DNA of 64,000 nucleotides from assembly GCA_039545355.1 (NCBI GenBank), contig BCJJ01000008.1, positions 186,001-250,000 of the forward strand, in the 5' to 3' direction. A program made the position numbers and the translations under genes. The first letter of the stretch is position 1. Every line of letters starts with the position of its first letter. Source of the stretch: Trichosporon coremiiforme. Its lineage: Eukaryota; Basidiomycota; Tremellomycetes; Trichosporonales; Trichosporonaceae. Below, one piece after another: positions 32,668 to 43,872 of the stretch. The notes under the pieces were generated by a model. It did no database searches and was not told the origin of the DNA. It saw only the letters and a list, made by a program, of their open reading frames with translations.

Positions 32668-34665
32668 ATGCTGCTTTCGTCCTTTCTGCTTGTCACCGCG
32701 CTTGCCGGGCAGGTGCTTCCGGCTCAGGCTCTCGAGTCGCTGACGCTCACGCGGCAGCCGACACGCCGGACCGACCCGGACGAGAATGTCCGTTTGGCCT
32801 GGGCCCGCGACCAGGTCATCAACACCCGCCTCAAGTACCGCTCCCTCCTCGACGAGCCTGGCCGTGAGCGCCTCGCCCGTGATGTACGTCGGCACAGCGA
32901 TGAGATTGAGCGCCTCCAGCGCCGTGCCAAGCGTGACGGTGTCAACGCCGAGTGAGTGCCCCTGCCAAACCCACCGTGCGCCCGTCGCATGCACCTTGCC
33001 CGCAGCACGAAACATGCGCTGCTGGACCGGCAGGCAGGTATGCTGATATGCTTGTCCTGCAAGTGTTTCGTCTGGCGGACACCTCCACCAGCACCAAAGT
33101 CCTGTCTAGCAGAACATGGTGAACTCTAAATCCCGTCGGACCCCGAAGTTTTGGCTCGGGGGTGGTGCGGGCAGTGGCCGGGTCTCGATCTAGCCGATCA
33201 GGTGTCTGCCTTGAGGGCCTTTAGTGTTTGCATGCGGCGCTTGCGTACATGCATAGATGTTTGCTAACAGCACAGCATCGTGAACTGGGGCCGCGACACG
33301 CAGTTCACCGCGCCCGTTAGCTTTGGGAACCAGGAGTTCGAGCTCGTCGTTGACACGGGCTCGGGCTCGCTCTGGGTCTTCGTCGAGTGCACCAATCAGA
33401 CCGAGTGCGGCGGTGTGCCGCTGTACGACCCCTCCAAGTCGGACACGTACACTGCGCTCAACTCTGCCGGCGACTTTAGCATCCAGTATGGTGTCGGCAC
33501 CGCCGACGGCATCTGGGGCCAGGACAAGGTGTCCATGGGCGGTGAGAGCCACCCGAACACGACGTTTGGCGAGGTCAACCACTCGACCGAGTGGGAGGGA
33601 CAGGGCACGAACATTTCCGGCTTGATCGGATTCTCGTGGCCCGGTGCTGGTTCTCTCATCCAGGACAAGGAGTTTGTGATGCCGCTCTGGTACGAGCTCG
33701 CCAAGAAATGGGACAACAAGGCGTTCTCGATGTACCTGCAGCGCGAGACGGTGACGATGAACTCGACGCAGGAGATGGTGTCCATGGCCACGCCGGGAGG
33801 TGTCATCACGCTCGGCGGCTGGGACCAGACGTACTTCACGGGCGACATCAACTTCATCGACTTCACCGCGGCCGCCAAGCAGAATCTGGCGTACTGGCAG
33901 ATCCCCGTCGAGGGAGCGTCGATCAAGGGCAAGCAGCTCTCCATCGGCGGCGGAGGCAAGGACATGCCGTCCCAGGAGCCTGCCGAGGTCATGTTCGACA
34001 GCGGCACAACGCTCATTCTCGGCCCTGCGTCCCAGGTCGGGCAGTTCTACGACGCCATCGAGGGCTCGTTCGAGTACCCCCAGCCCGGGTCGGGCAACTA
34101 CATGTTCCCGTGCGACACGATCCCCAAGTTCGACCTCAAGTTCAAGTTCGGCGGCGTCGACTACTCGATGTATGACAACGACATGGTTGCAGCGAGCTAT
34201 TCCCGGGAGTACCTCGAATCCTTCGGCGGGGCGGGGGACAAGTTCCGCACGGCGGAGCACTGGTGCATGGGCGCGATCGCGGCAACGGAGGACAGCAGCC
34301 CGCCGTGGATCTTCGGCGACGCGTTCCTGAAAAACGTCTACACCGTGTACCGCGCCGACCCGCCGAGTGTGGGGCTCGCGCGCGTCAATGATGGCGTCAA
34401 CAATACGTTCCAGGGCGACCACCCCACGTTCGAGAAGCCGAGCAGCTCCGTCTCCCAGCCGCACCCGGACAAGACGGGCGAGGCGGCTACCGGCAGCTCG
34501 ACCAAGTCGGGCGACGCCGCCAAGAGCTCGAGCGCTACGCAGTCAGGAGACGAGAGCAAGAGCAGCGACGCTAGTGACGGGGACAAGAAGGACTCGGCCG
34601 CTGCGCGTGTCGGTGCTGGCGCGGTGCTCGTCGCTGCTGCTGCCGGCCTGGCCCTCCTGTTCTAA
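32668..34665 (+). CDS. Aspartic protease with Ser-rich stalk and GPI-anchor-like tail
   Basis: Two exons: 32668-32951 and 33276-34665, giving 557 aa. The N-terminus MLLSSFLLVTALAGQVLPAQA is a signal peptide, and the propeptide is Arg-rich (RRHSDEIERLQRRAKRD). The A1 domain has VVDTGSGSLWVF (Asp121), NQTEC and VMFDSGTTLILG (Asp336), then FGDAFLKNVYTVYRADPPSVGLA. The C-terminus is a Ser/Lys/Asp-rich stalk (about 435-530), then AAARVGAGAVLVAAAAGLALLF, a GPI-signal-like or membrane tail. A yapsin-like surface location is likely. The intron (324 nt) is about six times longer than most here; its acceptor at 33275 is fixed by the frame. Confidence 0.92.
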
Positions 34666-34973
34666 CCGCGGCCTATCTTCTGGACTGCCACCATCTTTAG
34701 AGACACATTCACATAGACTATCAACCACCTTCATTGTATCCCATTCATGCATCGTTCTCTAGACAGCGGCGAGGGGCGAAGGGCGAGCGAAGCGAGTCCG
34801 AGGGAGCGAGAGGGAGTGAGCATACTGACTGAGAGGAGCTGGAGCGGGCAAGCATCAGTCAGCGCGGTACGTGTCAAGGTGAGCAACAGCGAGTGAGACT
34901 TCTGACATTTCATTCGTTAATTCTACAACTCCACTTGTATCACGTACAACGTCTCCTCCTCCTGACTGGTCTA
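34666..34973. other. Convergent spacer, protease / AMP-binding gene
   Basis: About 310 bp tail-to-tail with the two 3' ends. A GGCGAAGGGCGAGCGAAGCGAG-like purine run at about 34770-34820 is the only notable feature. Confidence 0.5.
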
Positions 34974-36596
34974 CTACATCCTGGCCCACTTGCCCGGCTC
35001 ATACTTCACCACCTCACCCCCACGCACCTGCCCCCTCTTGACGAGCCCCGCGCTCGTCCTCGGAATCCGCTCTGTGAGAACCACACCCACGATCCACTTC
35101 TGTTTCCGAGTGCGGCCCTGGACATACCGCATGACGTGCTGCACCATGGCCTCCCCTTCTGCGTCCATGACGAGGTACGCCCTAACTCCCTCCGCACTCC
35201 CACTGACTGCCGCATCTCTCACTCTGGGATGTTTCAGAAGCAGAGCCTCGAGTCTCTCGGGACAGATCGAGGTGTCGTTAACAGTGAAACGGTTCTGAAT
35301 CTTGCCGTGGATTGTCCAGCGGCCATGCCTGACACTGGCTATGTCGCCGGTCCTGAACCAGTGTCCCGTTGTAGAGACGCTGGGGCCGCGGAGGAGCAGC
35401 TCTCCTTTCGACCCCAATGGGGCGTCGCTCCCGTCCGAAGACAGCAGGCGGGCCTGCAGCGACGGCGCCAATAGGCCGACAGTAGCGTCCGGATCGTCTG
35501 CGTGCAGAATCGTCAGGCCCGATTCGGCGGTCGAATACGCTGGAAGCACGCGGAGAGAGGGGAGGACGCGTTCCAGCCTTCGGCCTAGGGCGTGCAGCGG
35601 CGCCCCCGTACTGATCACTGTGCGCAGGCTCAGTTCGTTGGCCTCGCCGTCGCGTGCTTTCAGTTTCTGGAGGAGATTGGCGATAGCGGGCGGAGGGAGG
35701 AAGGCGAGTGTCGCCTCTGATGACTCTAGGGCGGAGAGGATGGAAGTAGAGTGCGTCACGGCCGCACCGAGGGCTAGCGGGATGAGGGACGCAATAAACG
35801 GGGCGCCGGGGGCGATGAGGGCGACGTCGGAGGGACCGAGTTCCAACTGCGCGGCCGAGAGTTGCGAGCACACGTTGAGATGCGAGAGCGTCACTGCCCT
35901 CCCATTCGGAGTGTAGAGGCGGAGGGCGGGAGACATGGACGCGGCGCCGTTGAACTGTTCCGCCGTCGATTCTTCGGACACAAGGACGTCGTACAGCGTT
36001 CTGTACCTCTGTGGTGTGAGGTCGAAAGTGGCCGAGGGCGGGGAGAGGAGGACGACTCTGTCATCTGGGATCGGTAGGGAGAGTTGCTTGTTCGCGGCTT
36101 CGAAGCTCGAGAGTTGACTGGGCGAGATGAACACGACCCTTGGTGTCGCGTCGTCGAGGTGGTGTCCGAGCTCGACGTCCGGCACCACCGGACTGACGAC
36201 CATCCCGGCAGCTAACAACCCGTACAGCGCAATAGATCCCTCGATGCCTTCAGCCTGTACCACCGCCGTGTCCCCCCTGCTCACGCCGAGTGCCCTAAGC
36301 CCACCCGCCAACCGGAGACTCATCACCTTAAGCTCTTCCCGCGACATACTCCTCGCTCCATCCACAATGGCGGGCAAAACCCCAGAGTACGCCGGCATGG
36401 GACTGATTCCCTCCTGGTTGGGAAAGAGGTAGTCGAACACGCCCATCTGCGCGAGGAACGGGCTCGGGCTCGGCGAGTCGTAGATCTTGACGCCTTCCTT
36501 GACTCTACGCTTGGGTTGCGCCGACGGGCGGGAGAAGTCGATCTCGGGCCATTGCGCCGAGATCGAGTTGCGCCTGGAGGCCGGATTCGAGGCCAT
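34974..36596 (-). CDS. Adenylate-forming (AMP-binding) enzyme-like protein, degenerate ATP loop
   Basis: Single exon, 540 aa from the ATG at 36596 (MASNPASRRNS). An in-frame ATG at 36749 would add 51 residues of no clear use. The ANL-superfamily layout resembles 4-coumarate/acyl-CoA ligases: GVSRGDTAVVQAEG, GLLAAGMVVSPVVPDVE, YSTAESG (A5), WFRTGDIA (A7), KIQNRFTVNDTSICPERLE (A8), and PRTSAGLVKRGQVR near the end, where the A10 Lys is kept or shifted. The normally near-invariant TSGTTGxPKG loop (A3) is missing: the equivalent position reads LRLYTPNGRAVTLSH. Acyl adenylation may therefore be lost or altered. No peroxisomal tail is evident. Confidence 0.8.
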   Translation of the reverse strand: MASNPASRRNSISAQWPEIDFSRPSAQPKRRVKEGVKIYDSPSPSPFLAQMGVFDYLFPNQEGISPMPAYSGVLPAIVDGARSMSREELKVMSLRLAGGLRALGVSRGDTAVVQAEGIEGSIALYGLLAAGMVVSPVVPDVELGHHLDDATPRVVFISPSQLSSFEAANKQLSLPIPDDRVVLLSPPSATFDLTPQRYRTLYDVLVSEESTAEQFNGAASMSPALRLYTPNGRAVTLSHLNVCSQLSAAQLELGPSDVALIAPGAPFIASLIPLALGAAVTHSTSILSALESSEATLAFLPPPAIANLLQKLKARDGEANELSLRTVISTGAPLHALGRRLERVLPSLRVLPAYSTAESGLTILHADDPDATVGLLAPSLQARLLSSDGSDAPLGSKGELLLRGPSVSTTGHWFRTGDIASVRHGRWTIHGKIQNRFTVNDTSICPERLEALLLKHPRVRDAAVSGSAEGVRAYLVMDAEGEAMVQHVMRYVQGRTRKQKWIVGVVLTERIPRTSAGLVKRGQVRGGEVVKYEPGKWARM

Positions 36597-37269
36597 CGTT
36601 TCTCTCAGTCGTGAGAGTCGGGGTGATAGGAGATAAGGAGATGAGTAGTGATGACATGCAAGATCGCTGGAATGCAGACACGCACGCGTGCCCGCTCTCC
36701 CCCAGGTGCCCCCAGGTAGAAGCATAACACGCAGTGGGCAACTACGCACTCATGCCACTAGAGTTGGTCAGATGACCTTGCTTCCCAGGCGTGGTGCCCC
36801 AACGCCCGCTCGACGGATCCACCAATAAGCGGAGTGGGATTGGCCGGCTGGCTGCCAGTCGGCCTTCAATCACTAGCTAATCTCGGGTGCAGAACATGAG
36901 ATTTCCCACGGTTGAAAAGGATTGCTTTCCCACGGTTGAAAAGACCAAGCAGGGGATTCGAGGTCGAAGAAAGCCTTCTGCAGTTTCAACGTATCCCACG
37001 GTTGAAAATGACGGCGTCCACCTTCATGTTGACATTACTGGGCTGCAGCTGGGCATTGTTCAGGTGCGCAGCTTACGAATGACATGGTTTCCCGCTACGC
37101 GTCCACTATGATACATGCAGTCTAACAAGATAACAACGATGCGTGTTTGCACGGGGTGTTCTCGACACGGCGTGAACTGACGTTGGGTAGATATGCGGGC
37201 GTGGCCCTACCCGAAAACGAATCTGTAGGCTGGCGCTGGCGACGAGCACTCGTGCACCTCCCGGTGCAC
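36597..37269. other. Spacer with three copies of a 15-bp motif
   Basis: Upstream of the AMP-binding gene and downstream of the Cys-cluster gene. It contains the direct repeats listed next. No gene was seen. Confidence 0.5.
36902..37008 (+). repeat. Triplicated TCCCACGGTTGAAAA motif
   Basis: TTTCCCACGGTTGAAAA at 36902-36918 and 36926-36942 (24 bp apart, about two helical turns), and TCCCACGGTTGAAAA again at 36994-37008. The sequence between copies is not conserved, which favours binding sites over a simple tandem array. Confidence 0.85.
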
Positions 37270-40200
37270 TCACGCCCTCCTCTCCAAGCGCTTCTTCGCC
37301 TTTTTGTTCTTCCCTCCACCAAACTCCATCTGCTTGATCTCCAGGATGCGCTGGGCATCGAAATCCTTGCCGAGCCAGCGCACGAGGATGAGCGGCTGCG
37401 GCGGCACATAGTCATCGGCAATCTGATGCGGTAGCGGTCGGTGCAGGTCCGGGTGCAGACCGACGGGGCGCGCCTGCAGCGCATGCAGGAAGTCCGGGTG
37501 GCGGGTGAGATACTCCTCAACATGCACGAAGGAGCGCTTGCGCACGAGTATGTCCGCCATACGCTCGCGGATCAGCGGCATCGAGCCGCCAGACACAACC
37601 CACAGGTGCTCGCACGGGCGGACGAGGTCGGGCTCACGGCCAAGTTGGGCAGCTTCCTCCGTGCGCTTCGTGTTGATCTCCTGCTGCTGCTCCTGCACCT
37701 TGCTGATGAGCTCACCGACAGACAGCGCGGTGCTATCCTCTCCGTCAGTACCCTCGAATGGGATCAGCGTCGAAATGAGAAGCGAGCCGTGCTGCATGTC
37801 CCACTCGCCGCCCCACATGCCGATGAGCTCGGAGCCCGCGGGAATCACGACGTTCGTTTTCTTGATGTTGGCGAGCACCGTCGACATGTCGTCCTCCTCG
37901 GCGTCGGCCTGGCGAGCGTACTCCTCCTCGAGGTCGACAGTGCGGACTGTTCGTCGCGGTCGCGAGTGCGCCCACGTTAGTCCAAGCAGGCGCTTGAAAC
38001 GGTTCTGGTCAACACCGTCGCCACGGATCATAGCCTCGCGCGATGGCCAGCAGCGCTGCACAATATCGTCGACATCCTGGAAATTGCGTAGCGGGTTGAT
38101 CAGGTGAGGTGGCAGGTCGATCTCGAGCATTTCCGGAACCGCCAAGCGCGAAAGCGTCTTCTCCGTCCAGAGCGTCTTGCACCGCGCGAGCACCTCCTTC
38201 AGTTGCTCAGGAGTAAAGTCTGCCGGCGTAACGTGCACTCCGATTTCTCGTGGCCGGTCGCCGAGGCGGCTGTGCGACAGCGAGCACGTCTTGCGACCCG
38301 GCTGGAACACCTGCTTCAACCGCCACTTGCCGATACCGACGCGCGGGCCACCACCGCCGCCGCAGTCAGTACACCTAAAGGTCAGTTTCATTCACCAATC
38401 CTGAGAACTCACCTCTGGTACTTGTTGTCGCACGATGTGCAGATGATCTCGGCCATGTGGCTGAGCGACGTACGCTCGGGTCCGCCGACGACCTGTCCCG
38501 CTGCGACAACGCGCTGACACACGTCGCAGAAGCACCTGCGCTGAGTGACGTCGTCGTTCACGAGGTCGTCGTCCTCCATGGCCGTGCGCATCCGCTTCCT
38601 GGCTTCCGTAGAGCCGATCGAGGACCCGGTCGTCGTGCTGTTCGGGTCGAACATGACGGGCTGGTGCACGCCAGAGCACTCGGGGCAGCGGAACTCGACG
38701 TGGATTGGGGACGGGATCGATGATTTCGGGGCACGTAGCAACACACGCGCGACAGCCTTGCCGCACGTCAGACAGTTCGAGTGCTGCTCGATCACCATCT
38801 TCTTCTCTCCGCGTGGCTTGCCACGCTTGGGCGCGGGCGCCGGTGGCGACTGGTCGCTCTCGTCAGGAGACAAGGGGCGCTTGCCCTTGGGAGAGATTGG
38901 TGTCACAGGCACGCCGTCGGGTCCCATCACACGCGTCACGTTGTTCGGGTGGCCATTCAGCATCATGAGGTCGTTGCCGTTCGGGATGAGGAGGTTCGTA
39001 GGGGCCGCGACAGCAGCATTGTGCAGGAGCCCGTCGGCGCCCGTGGTGCCGTTACCAGTCTCGGGCAGCCATGAGAACAGGTTGTCCAGGTGGTTCTCCT
39101 GCAGCATCGCTTCGAGATCGAAGGGCGTCATAGGTGTTGATCCCGGGTGATGTGACTCATACTGCGTAGAGGCAACACCGGGGTGCACAGGCATCGGAGC
39201 AATGATTCCAGGCTCGACCTTGGGCGTGACCAGGCTCTCGGCCGTCGCCTGCTGACCGTTCAGCGCCGGGAATGGCGAGAAAGTCCCCTGCCAGGAGCCG
39301 CGATGCTGAACCACCGGTGGTCGGTCCGGCACGGTCGTGGATTGCACGGCGGTAGCGTTGTTGGCCGGCGCTGCGACGCCCGAAGTGGAGCTTGGACCGG
39401 CGGTTGCCGAAGCAGGAGCAGCTGAGGGCGGGACACTGGCGCGACTGGCGGCCTGCTGGAAAGGACCAGCCACCTGATTCAATCGAAGCAGTTCGAGTTC
39501 AGCTGCTCTCTCCTTGGCACGGGCCTCTGCGATCTGGAGTTCGAGAGATTTTGTTTTCAGACGGATGAGCTCGGTCCACATCTGTTGGCGTTGAGGTGAT
39601 TCGGCGGCCTGCGCGAGACCTTCGATGAACGGCTGAATCGGGTCCTCGTCCGCCTGAGACGCTGCTCCATGAGACGATGACGGTGCGCGGACCATGGTGA
39701 TGGGTCCGCCGGCGGAGGAAGGTTGGAGTTGGCCACTGCCGCTGGAGGAAGGCGGGGGAAGGGGGATCTGGTTCATTGTAGGGGTCGGGGTCGCTGGGTG
39801 CTGTGCGAGTCCAGCCGGGCCACAATTGATCGCGTTGACGGCGACCTGGTGCTCGAACTCGCTGTGGATTGTGGATCTCCTGGACAGTCTTCGGTGCGGA
39901 AATTGGGCGACGAGTCTGGGGTTGAAGAATGAATCGTCGTGGGGCTGGCCACCGCCGGCTGAGTGGGCGCGAGGGATCTCGTGCTGGGGCGATAGGGCCG
40001 GTGGAGGCTGGTTTGTGGAGTCTGTCGGGCTGGATGTGGGGAAGAAGATGGGATGCTGCTGGGAATGTTGTTGATGGAGTTGGATCGAAATAGGAGAAGG
40101 GTGTTGGGGAGGCATGCCCTGCACGCCGGTCATCACGACGTGGTGCTGGTGCTGGGCGGCCGCTGCCATCTGGGCTTGGTGAGCCTGCTGGGCCTGCTGG

Positions 40201-40415
40201 GCTTGTTGGGCCTGGTGCTGGGCTGCTGCCTGGTGAGCCGCCGCCTGAGCCGCCTGGGCTGCCGCGGCACCCGCGCCGGCACGAGCGCCAGCGCCAGGTG
40301 CAGACGGCCCTGCAGCCGAGGTCGGGGATAGGTTGAGGTTATTTCCGGGCAGCCCCGCCGGAAGCATACCGACGACACTCACCCCGCCATGTGAGCTGGA
40401 GACGCGCCGCTGCAT
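37270..40415 (-). CDS. Large Gln/Ala-rich protein with Cys-rich metal-binding module
   Basis: Two exons: 40415-38413 and 38374-37270, giving 1035 aa. The 38-nt intron has GTGAGT, CTGAC and TTTAG, and splicing joins CTSCDNKYQ directly to RCTDCGGGGG, rebuilding a Cys cluster. In order: a disordered Ala/Gln/His-rich N-terminus (to about 120), Ser/Pro-rich linkers, a helical segment about 285-330 (LIRLKTKSLELQIAEARAKERAAELELLRL, likely coiled coil), a basic PKRGKPRGEKK, then at least four Cys pairs (CLTC, CPEC, CFCDVC, CTSC/CTDC) across about 560-680. A conserved-looking C-terminal region of about 350 residues ends in a Lys-rich tail. It could be a chromatin or transcription regulator, but I do not recognise the family. 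Confidence 0.8.
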
Positions 40416-41106
40416 CCTCTGGGCCCTTGCTGTGGTGGTCCGGCTCCGTTCACGCCGAGGGTCTGTCCCGTTCGTTGTTGCACGACTCTGGCGCAGACAA
40501 TGCAGATCCCTCGTGTGTGTCTCGCCGTTAGGTGTATAGGCAGGGCGTGTGCCAAGCCTAGCTGATTCTTTTGTGCGTTCGTGTGGAACCAGCCGTTGGG
40601 TGAGGACCTAGATAGTGCGGGGGAAGAAGGATGTGCGGGGCAAACCGGTTGGAGCAGGCAGGTCTCTGAGTAGCGGGGACGCTGGGGAGGCTGATCGGTT
40701 GAGCGCTGTGACCAGCAGAGCGGCGATGAACACGGATCTGTGAAAGTGGTTTGCGTCGGCGAAGAGTCGATTGGCTGGGAAGTGCGGGGTAAGAGGTTTG
40801 CGGGAGGGGATAGCTGCTAGTCGAACAAGCACGAACGTAGTCGGGGGGTATACAGTGGTAGCGAAGTGACTAGTGGGGGTAGCTAGTAGATGGGGGGGAG
40901 AGGAAGGTGCGATGGGAGATGAGGTAGTGTTATCTATAGGCAATGAAACTGGAGTAGACGGCGGTGAGGTCTGGGAGCAGGCTGGCTGGCTGGCTGGTTT
41001 GGAAAGAAAGAGACCGGGTGACAGGACGAGTGTATCACCGGACCGTTTGACCGTTTGGACCGCGCCGCGCTATGGTGCGTGTGATGTTTGAGGGGCCGAG
41101 ATGAGA

Positions 41107-41146
41107 GCGGCAGCGGCAGCAGCGGCAGCAGCAGCAGCAGCAGCAT
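41107..41146. repeat. GCA/GCG trinucleotide repeat
   Basis: About 13 units of GCR (mostly GCA) in intergenic DNA. Open frames across it are poly-Ala or poly-Ser artefacts. Confidence 0.9.
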
Positions 41147-41562
41147 GCGAGCAGGAGCACGCAGAGATAGCACTAAACGTCTTGGGTTGCGCCAATATGC
41201 CATCGATGCGGCGCCTCGAGCCGGGGCACCTGGAGTCAGGAGCACAGCACAGGATCACAGGAACAGGGAGCGACAGATGCATATGATGACAGGAGCAGGA
41301 GCGCGTCCGAGGTGAGGGGGCTGAGGATATACATGACTGTCAAGGAAGAGCAGAGGAAATGAGCGAGCCGGGCATGTCGAGCCGTAGCCGTGCGGCCGTG
41401 CGCTATGAATCCATCCCCGAGTAAGACACCAGGCAAACCCTCCGGCATGACCCTCGACCCTTGAACTCCGGTCTCTTTCTCATCCGAACCATCCTCCAAC
41501 CACCCACCCACCATTCGGACAACCCTTCTCGTCCATTCATTCGACATCCCTCCTCTGGGATC

Positions 41563-41598
41563 CTCTGCCTGCTCTGCCTGCTCTGCCTGCTGGGCCTG
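41563..41598. repeat. 9-bp tandem repeat (CTCTGCCTG)
   Basis: Three perfect copies of CTCTGCCTG and one variant (CTGGGCCTG), about 140 bp before the PIG-H start. Confidence 0.9.
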
Positions 41599-41735
41599 CT
41601 TACTATTTTCAGATCTCAGCCGCAAAACCCGACCTCTAACCGCCATCACCATCCTGCATCCTTGCTTCATGTCTGACGTCTGAACTACTGGGCACCTGAC
41701 CTTCCTTCCCGCATCACCTCAACCAGCTCACCAGC

Positions 41736-42842
41736 ATGCCGCGCAACGTGTCCTACTCGCCGCTCCACCTCGGCGGCGTCACAGAGCACCGCGTGTACCA
41801 GACAAAGCAGCGTCCTCCAGCTGTCACTCTGGGTCTCCTCGCCCTGCACGGTTACGCCGCGTGGCGTCTGTGGCAGGCGGACCTGAGTGTGCGGGCGCTC
41901 CGCTCTCTGTCGCAATGGGACTGGACCGCCTGGCGCCAACTCGTTTCAGTGCAGTCGCTTGTGCTGGTCGTGTATCTGGTGATCCTCCTGAAAATCTCAG
42001 ACCAGCTCGTTTACGGTAAGTTCCCTGGTTCCTCACCCGGCAATTGGTTTGTTAGCTCTTAACAGCCCCCCGGATCCCCGGATTATCATGTCGTCTCGCG
42101 CCTCGCTGCGCGCGTGCACAGATGAATGCACACGAGTACGTCATCTGAAGATTGCTTCACGTTCCGGCAGGCTGCGCGTGCGCGCATCTTTGCGCGTGCG
42201 AGTTCTTGGTCGAACCCTAGGCGGGCCGTCTTGCCCTTCCGCTCTGCATCCCCGGGACCGGGTCAGCCAATGTTCTGCTTCTGATTGCGCGTTCTCGGAT
42301 GTGTGTGTGTGTGTGCTTCTGGCTGCGTTCTGGTTCCCGACTGTGCCGATGCTTCCGAACACGCAGCCCTAGCGTGCCCTTGGCAGCTGACCATTACCGT
42401 CAGCTGCCGAGGGCGTGGTGCGGGGCCAAGCGGCGGCCATGGCGGCTGCAGGCTAGAGCTCTCGGTCCGCACTCCGTAACCCGTGATCCAGCTGACAACC
42501 GCAGAGTCGGTCACCGTGCTGCCAGGCCTTGGCGTGCAGGTCTCGGTAGTGTCGCGGCGCTTCTTCCGCCAGCAACGGCGGACGCGCTTCGTGCCTTTGC
42601 GCGACGTGGAGACCGTTATCATCAACGAGGGCCTCAGCAAGTGGAACGTCCACTACTACCTGGGCGTTATCACTGGAAAGGGCCAGCCCAAAGAAGGCAA
42701 GGACGACGGCCACATAGTCGTAGCCTTTGAGGTGAGCTTGCCTCAGTTTTGTCGCAGCTGACATCAGACAACACGGCCGCCACTGAGCATCCTGAAACGC
42801 GTCTACCACGCTGTGAATACGGAGCTTCAGAGCGCGCCATAG
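41736..42842 (+). CDS. GPI-GlcNAc transferase subunit PIG-H/Gpi15
   Basis: Three exons: 41736-42015, 42505-42731 and 42768-42842, giving 193 aa. Two membrane helices (about VTLGLLALHGYAAWRLW and LVSVQSLVLVVYLVILLKI) precede the PIG-H domain. The latter reads ESVTVLPGLGVQVSVVSRRF, RFVPLRDVETVIINEGL, YYLGVITG and HIVVAFE, and after the last splice RPPLSILKRVYHAVN, matching the family's terminal motif. PIG-H is part of the ER complex that transfers GlcNAc from UDP-GlcNAc to phosphatidylinositol, the first step of GPI-anchor synthesis. Intron 1 is 489 nt, unusually long for this genome. The order of two helices then a soluble domain is normal. Confidence 0.9.
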
Positions 42843-43140
42843 GCGGTACCGAGCGCGCAGCCCTAATTCTGTTCTCCTGCAATTCTTCTCGACGAAGGAG
42901 GCGCAGGGCTTGGTCTAGTCTGTAACGAGGAGATCTCATGCTCTGTGAGTGGCGGGTGCACGTTCGCCTCGTTCCCGAACAAGGGCTCGTTGCCTGCTGG
43001 AGCGCGTTGGAGCGAGAGACTGGAACCAGCTCCCTGCGCTGCGTGCGGATTGCGGACCCCCGCCCGCAGCACCCGCGCGCCGACATCGGCAGCGCAGCCG
43101 CCGCCTACCTGTGATCGCCGCACGCTAGTGCGAGCAGCAC

Positions 43141-43314
43141 ATGCTGCCACGGTATTACGAAGCCTTGCCCTTGACGCGCTTGGCGGTTTATCCAGGCTCC
43201 AGTTTGAGCATGTCGCAGCTGGTGCAGCAGGTCAACCTGGAGCCGAAAGTGGAGTCTTCGGGTCTAACGGGCCTCGGGCAAAGGCCCATAGCGTTAGCGC
43301 CAGCACTAGCGTAA
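43141..43314 (+). CDS. Possible 57-codon small protein or terminal exon
   Basis: ATG at 43141, TAA at 43312. It encodes MLPRYYEALPLTRLAVYPG, then a Gln/Val/Leu segment ending in ALAPALA. Composition looks more protein-like than its surroundings, but I could not join it by a frame-keeping splice to the open frames just upstream (42890-43130), and no family is recognised. It may be chance. Confidence 0.15.
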   Translation: MLPRYYEALPLTRLAVYPGSSLSMSQLVQQVNLEPKVESSGLTGLGQRPIALAPALA

Positions 43315-43845
43315 AGTGCAGAGTTTGGTGGTAGCTCAGGTACATGCATGATGATACAGCCTACCAGCAAACTGGACTAGTGGGTGAAGGGTCTACGCAC
43401 GTCTTCCGGCTCGCTTGCCGGAAGGTCTGGAGCATTGGAGCTCTGGAGCTCTGAAGCTCTGGAAGGAGTGCAGGAGTGCATCAGGCGAGGGTCGACCGAA
43501 GGGAGGAAAGGAGCATACGACAGTGCACGGGCTTTGCACCGCGGCAGGCGAGCAGTAGCTCGCAGTAAGCTTTGCGGGTATGCTCGTTGCCCCTGTTGTC
43601 CTTATTGTGCGGGGGCGGGGCCTCAAGACTACGAGTCAGCTAGGAACATGTCAGATGCCACCTGCTGCGCATGAGATGGATGATACGACTCTGGGCGGGG
43701 CGGAGCACATGACGCGGAAGGAACCCTGCCATCCTGGCAAGGCACAGATAACCGGTATCTAAGATGCCGGTTCTAGGCAGCTTGGTGCAGGCGAGTTGGC
43801 CGATAGGAACGCTAGGTACGCGCTGCTCAGGAACTGGGCGCTGGT

Positions 43846-43872
43846 GGCAGGTACGGCAGGTACGGCAGGTAC
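43846..43872. repeat. 9-bp tandem repeat (GGCAGGTAC)
   Basis: Three perfect head-to-tail copies. Confidence 0.9.

Larger units (their letters stand above)
40416..41735. other. Divergent promoter region, Cys-cluster gene / PIG-H gene
   Basis: 1.3 kb between divergent starts. It carries a CTGG tetranucleotide run near 40981, a GCA/GCG trinucleotide run at 41107-41146 and a 9-bp array at 41563-41598. No gene was recognised. Confidence 0.5.

Noticed and set aside
33190..34464. 424-codon antisense frame over the third protease
   Set aside because: Same shadow effect; Arg/Val/Glu-rich with no motif.
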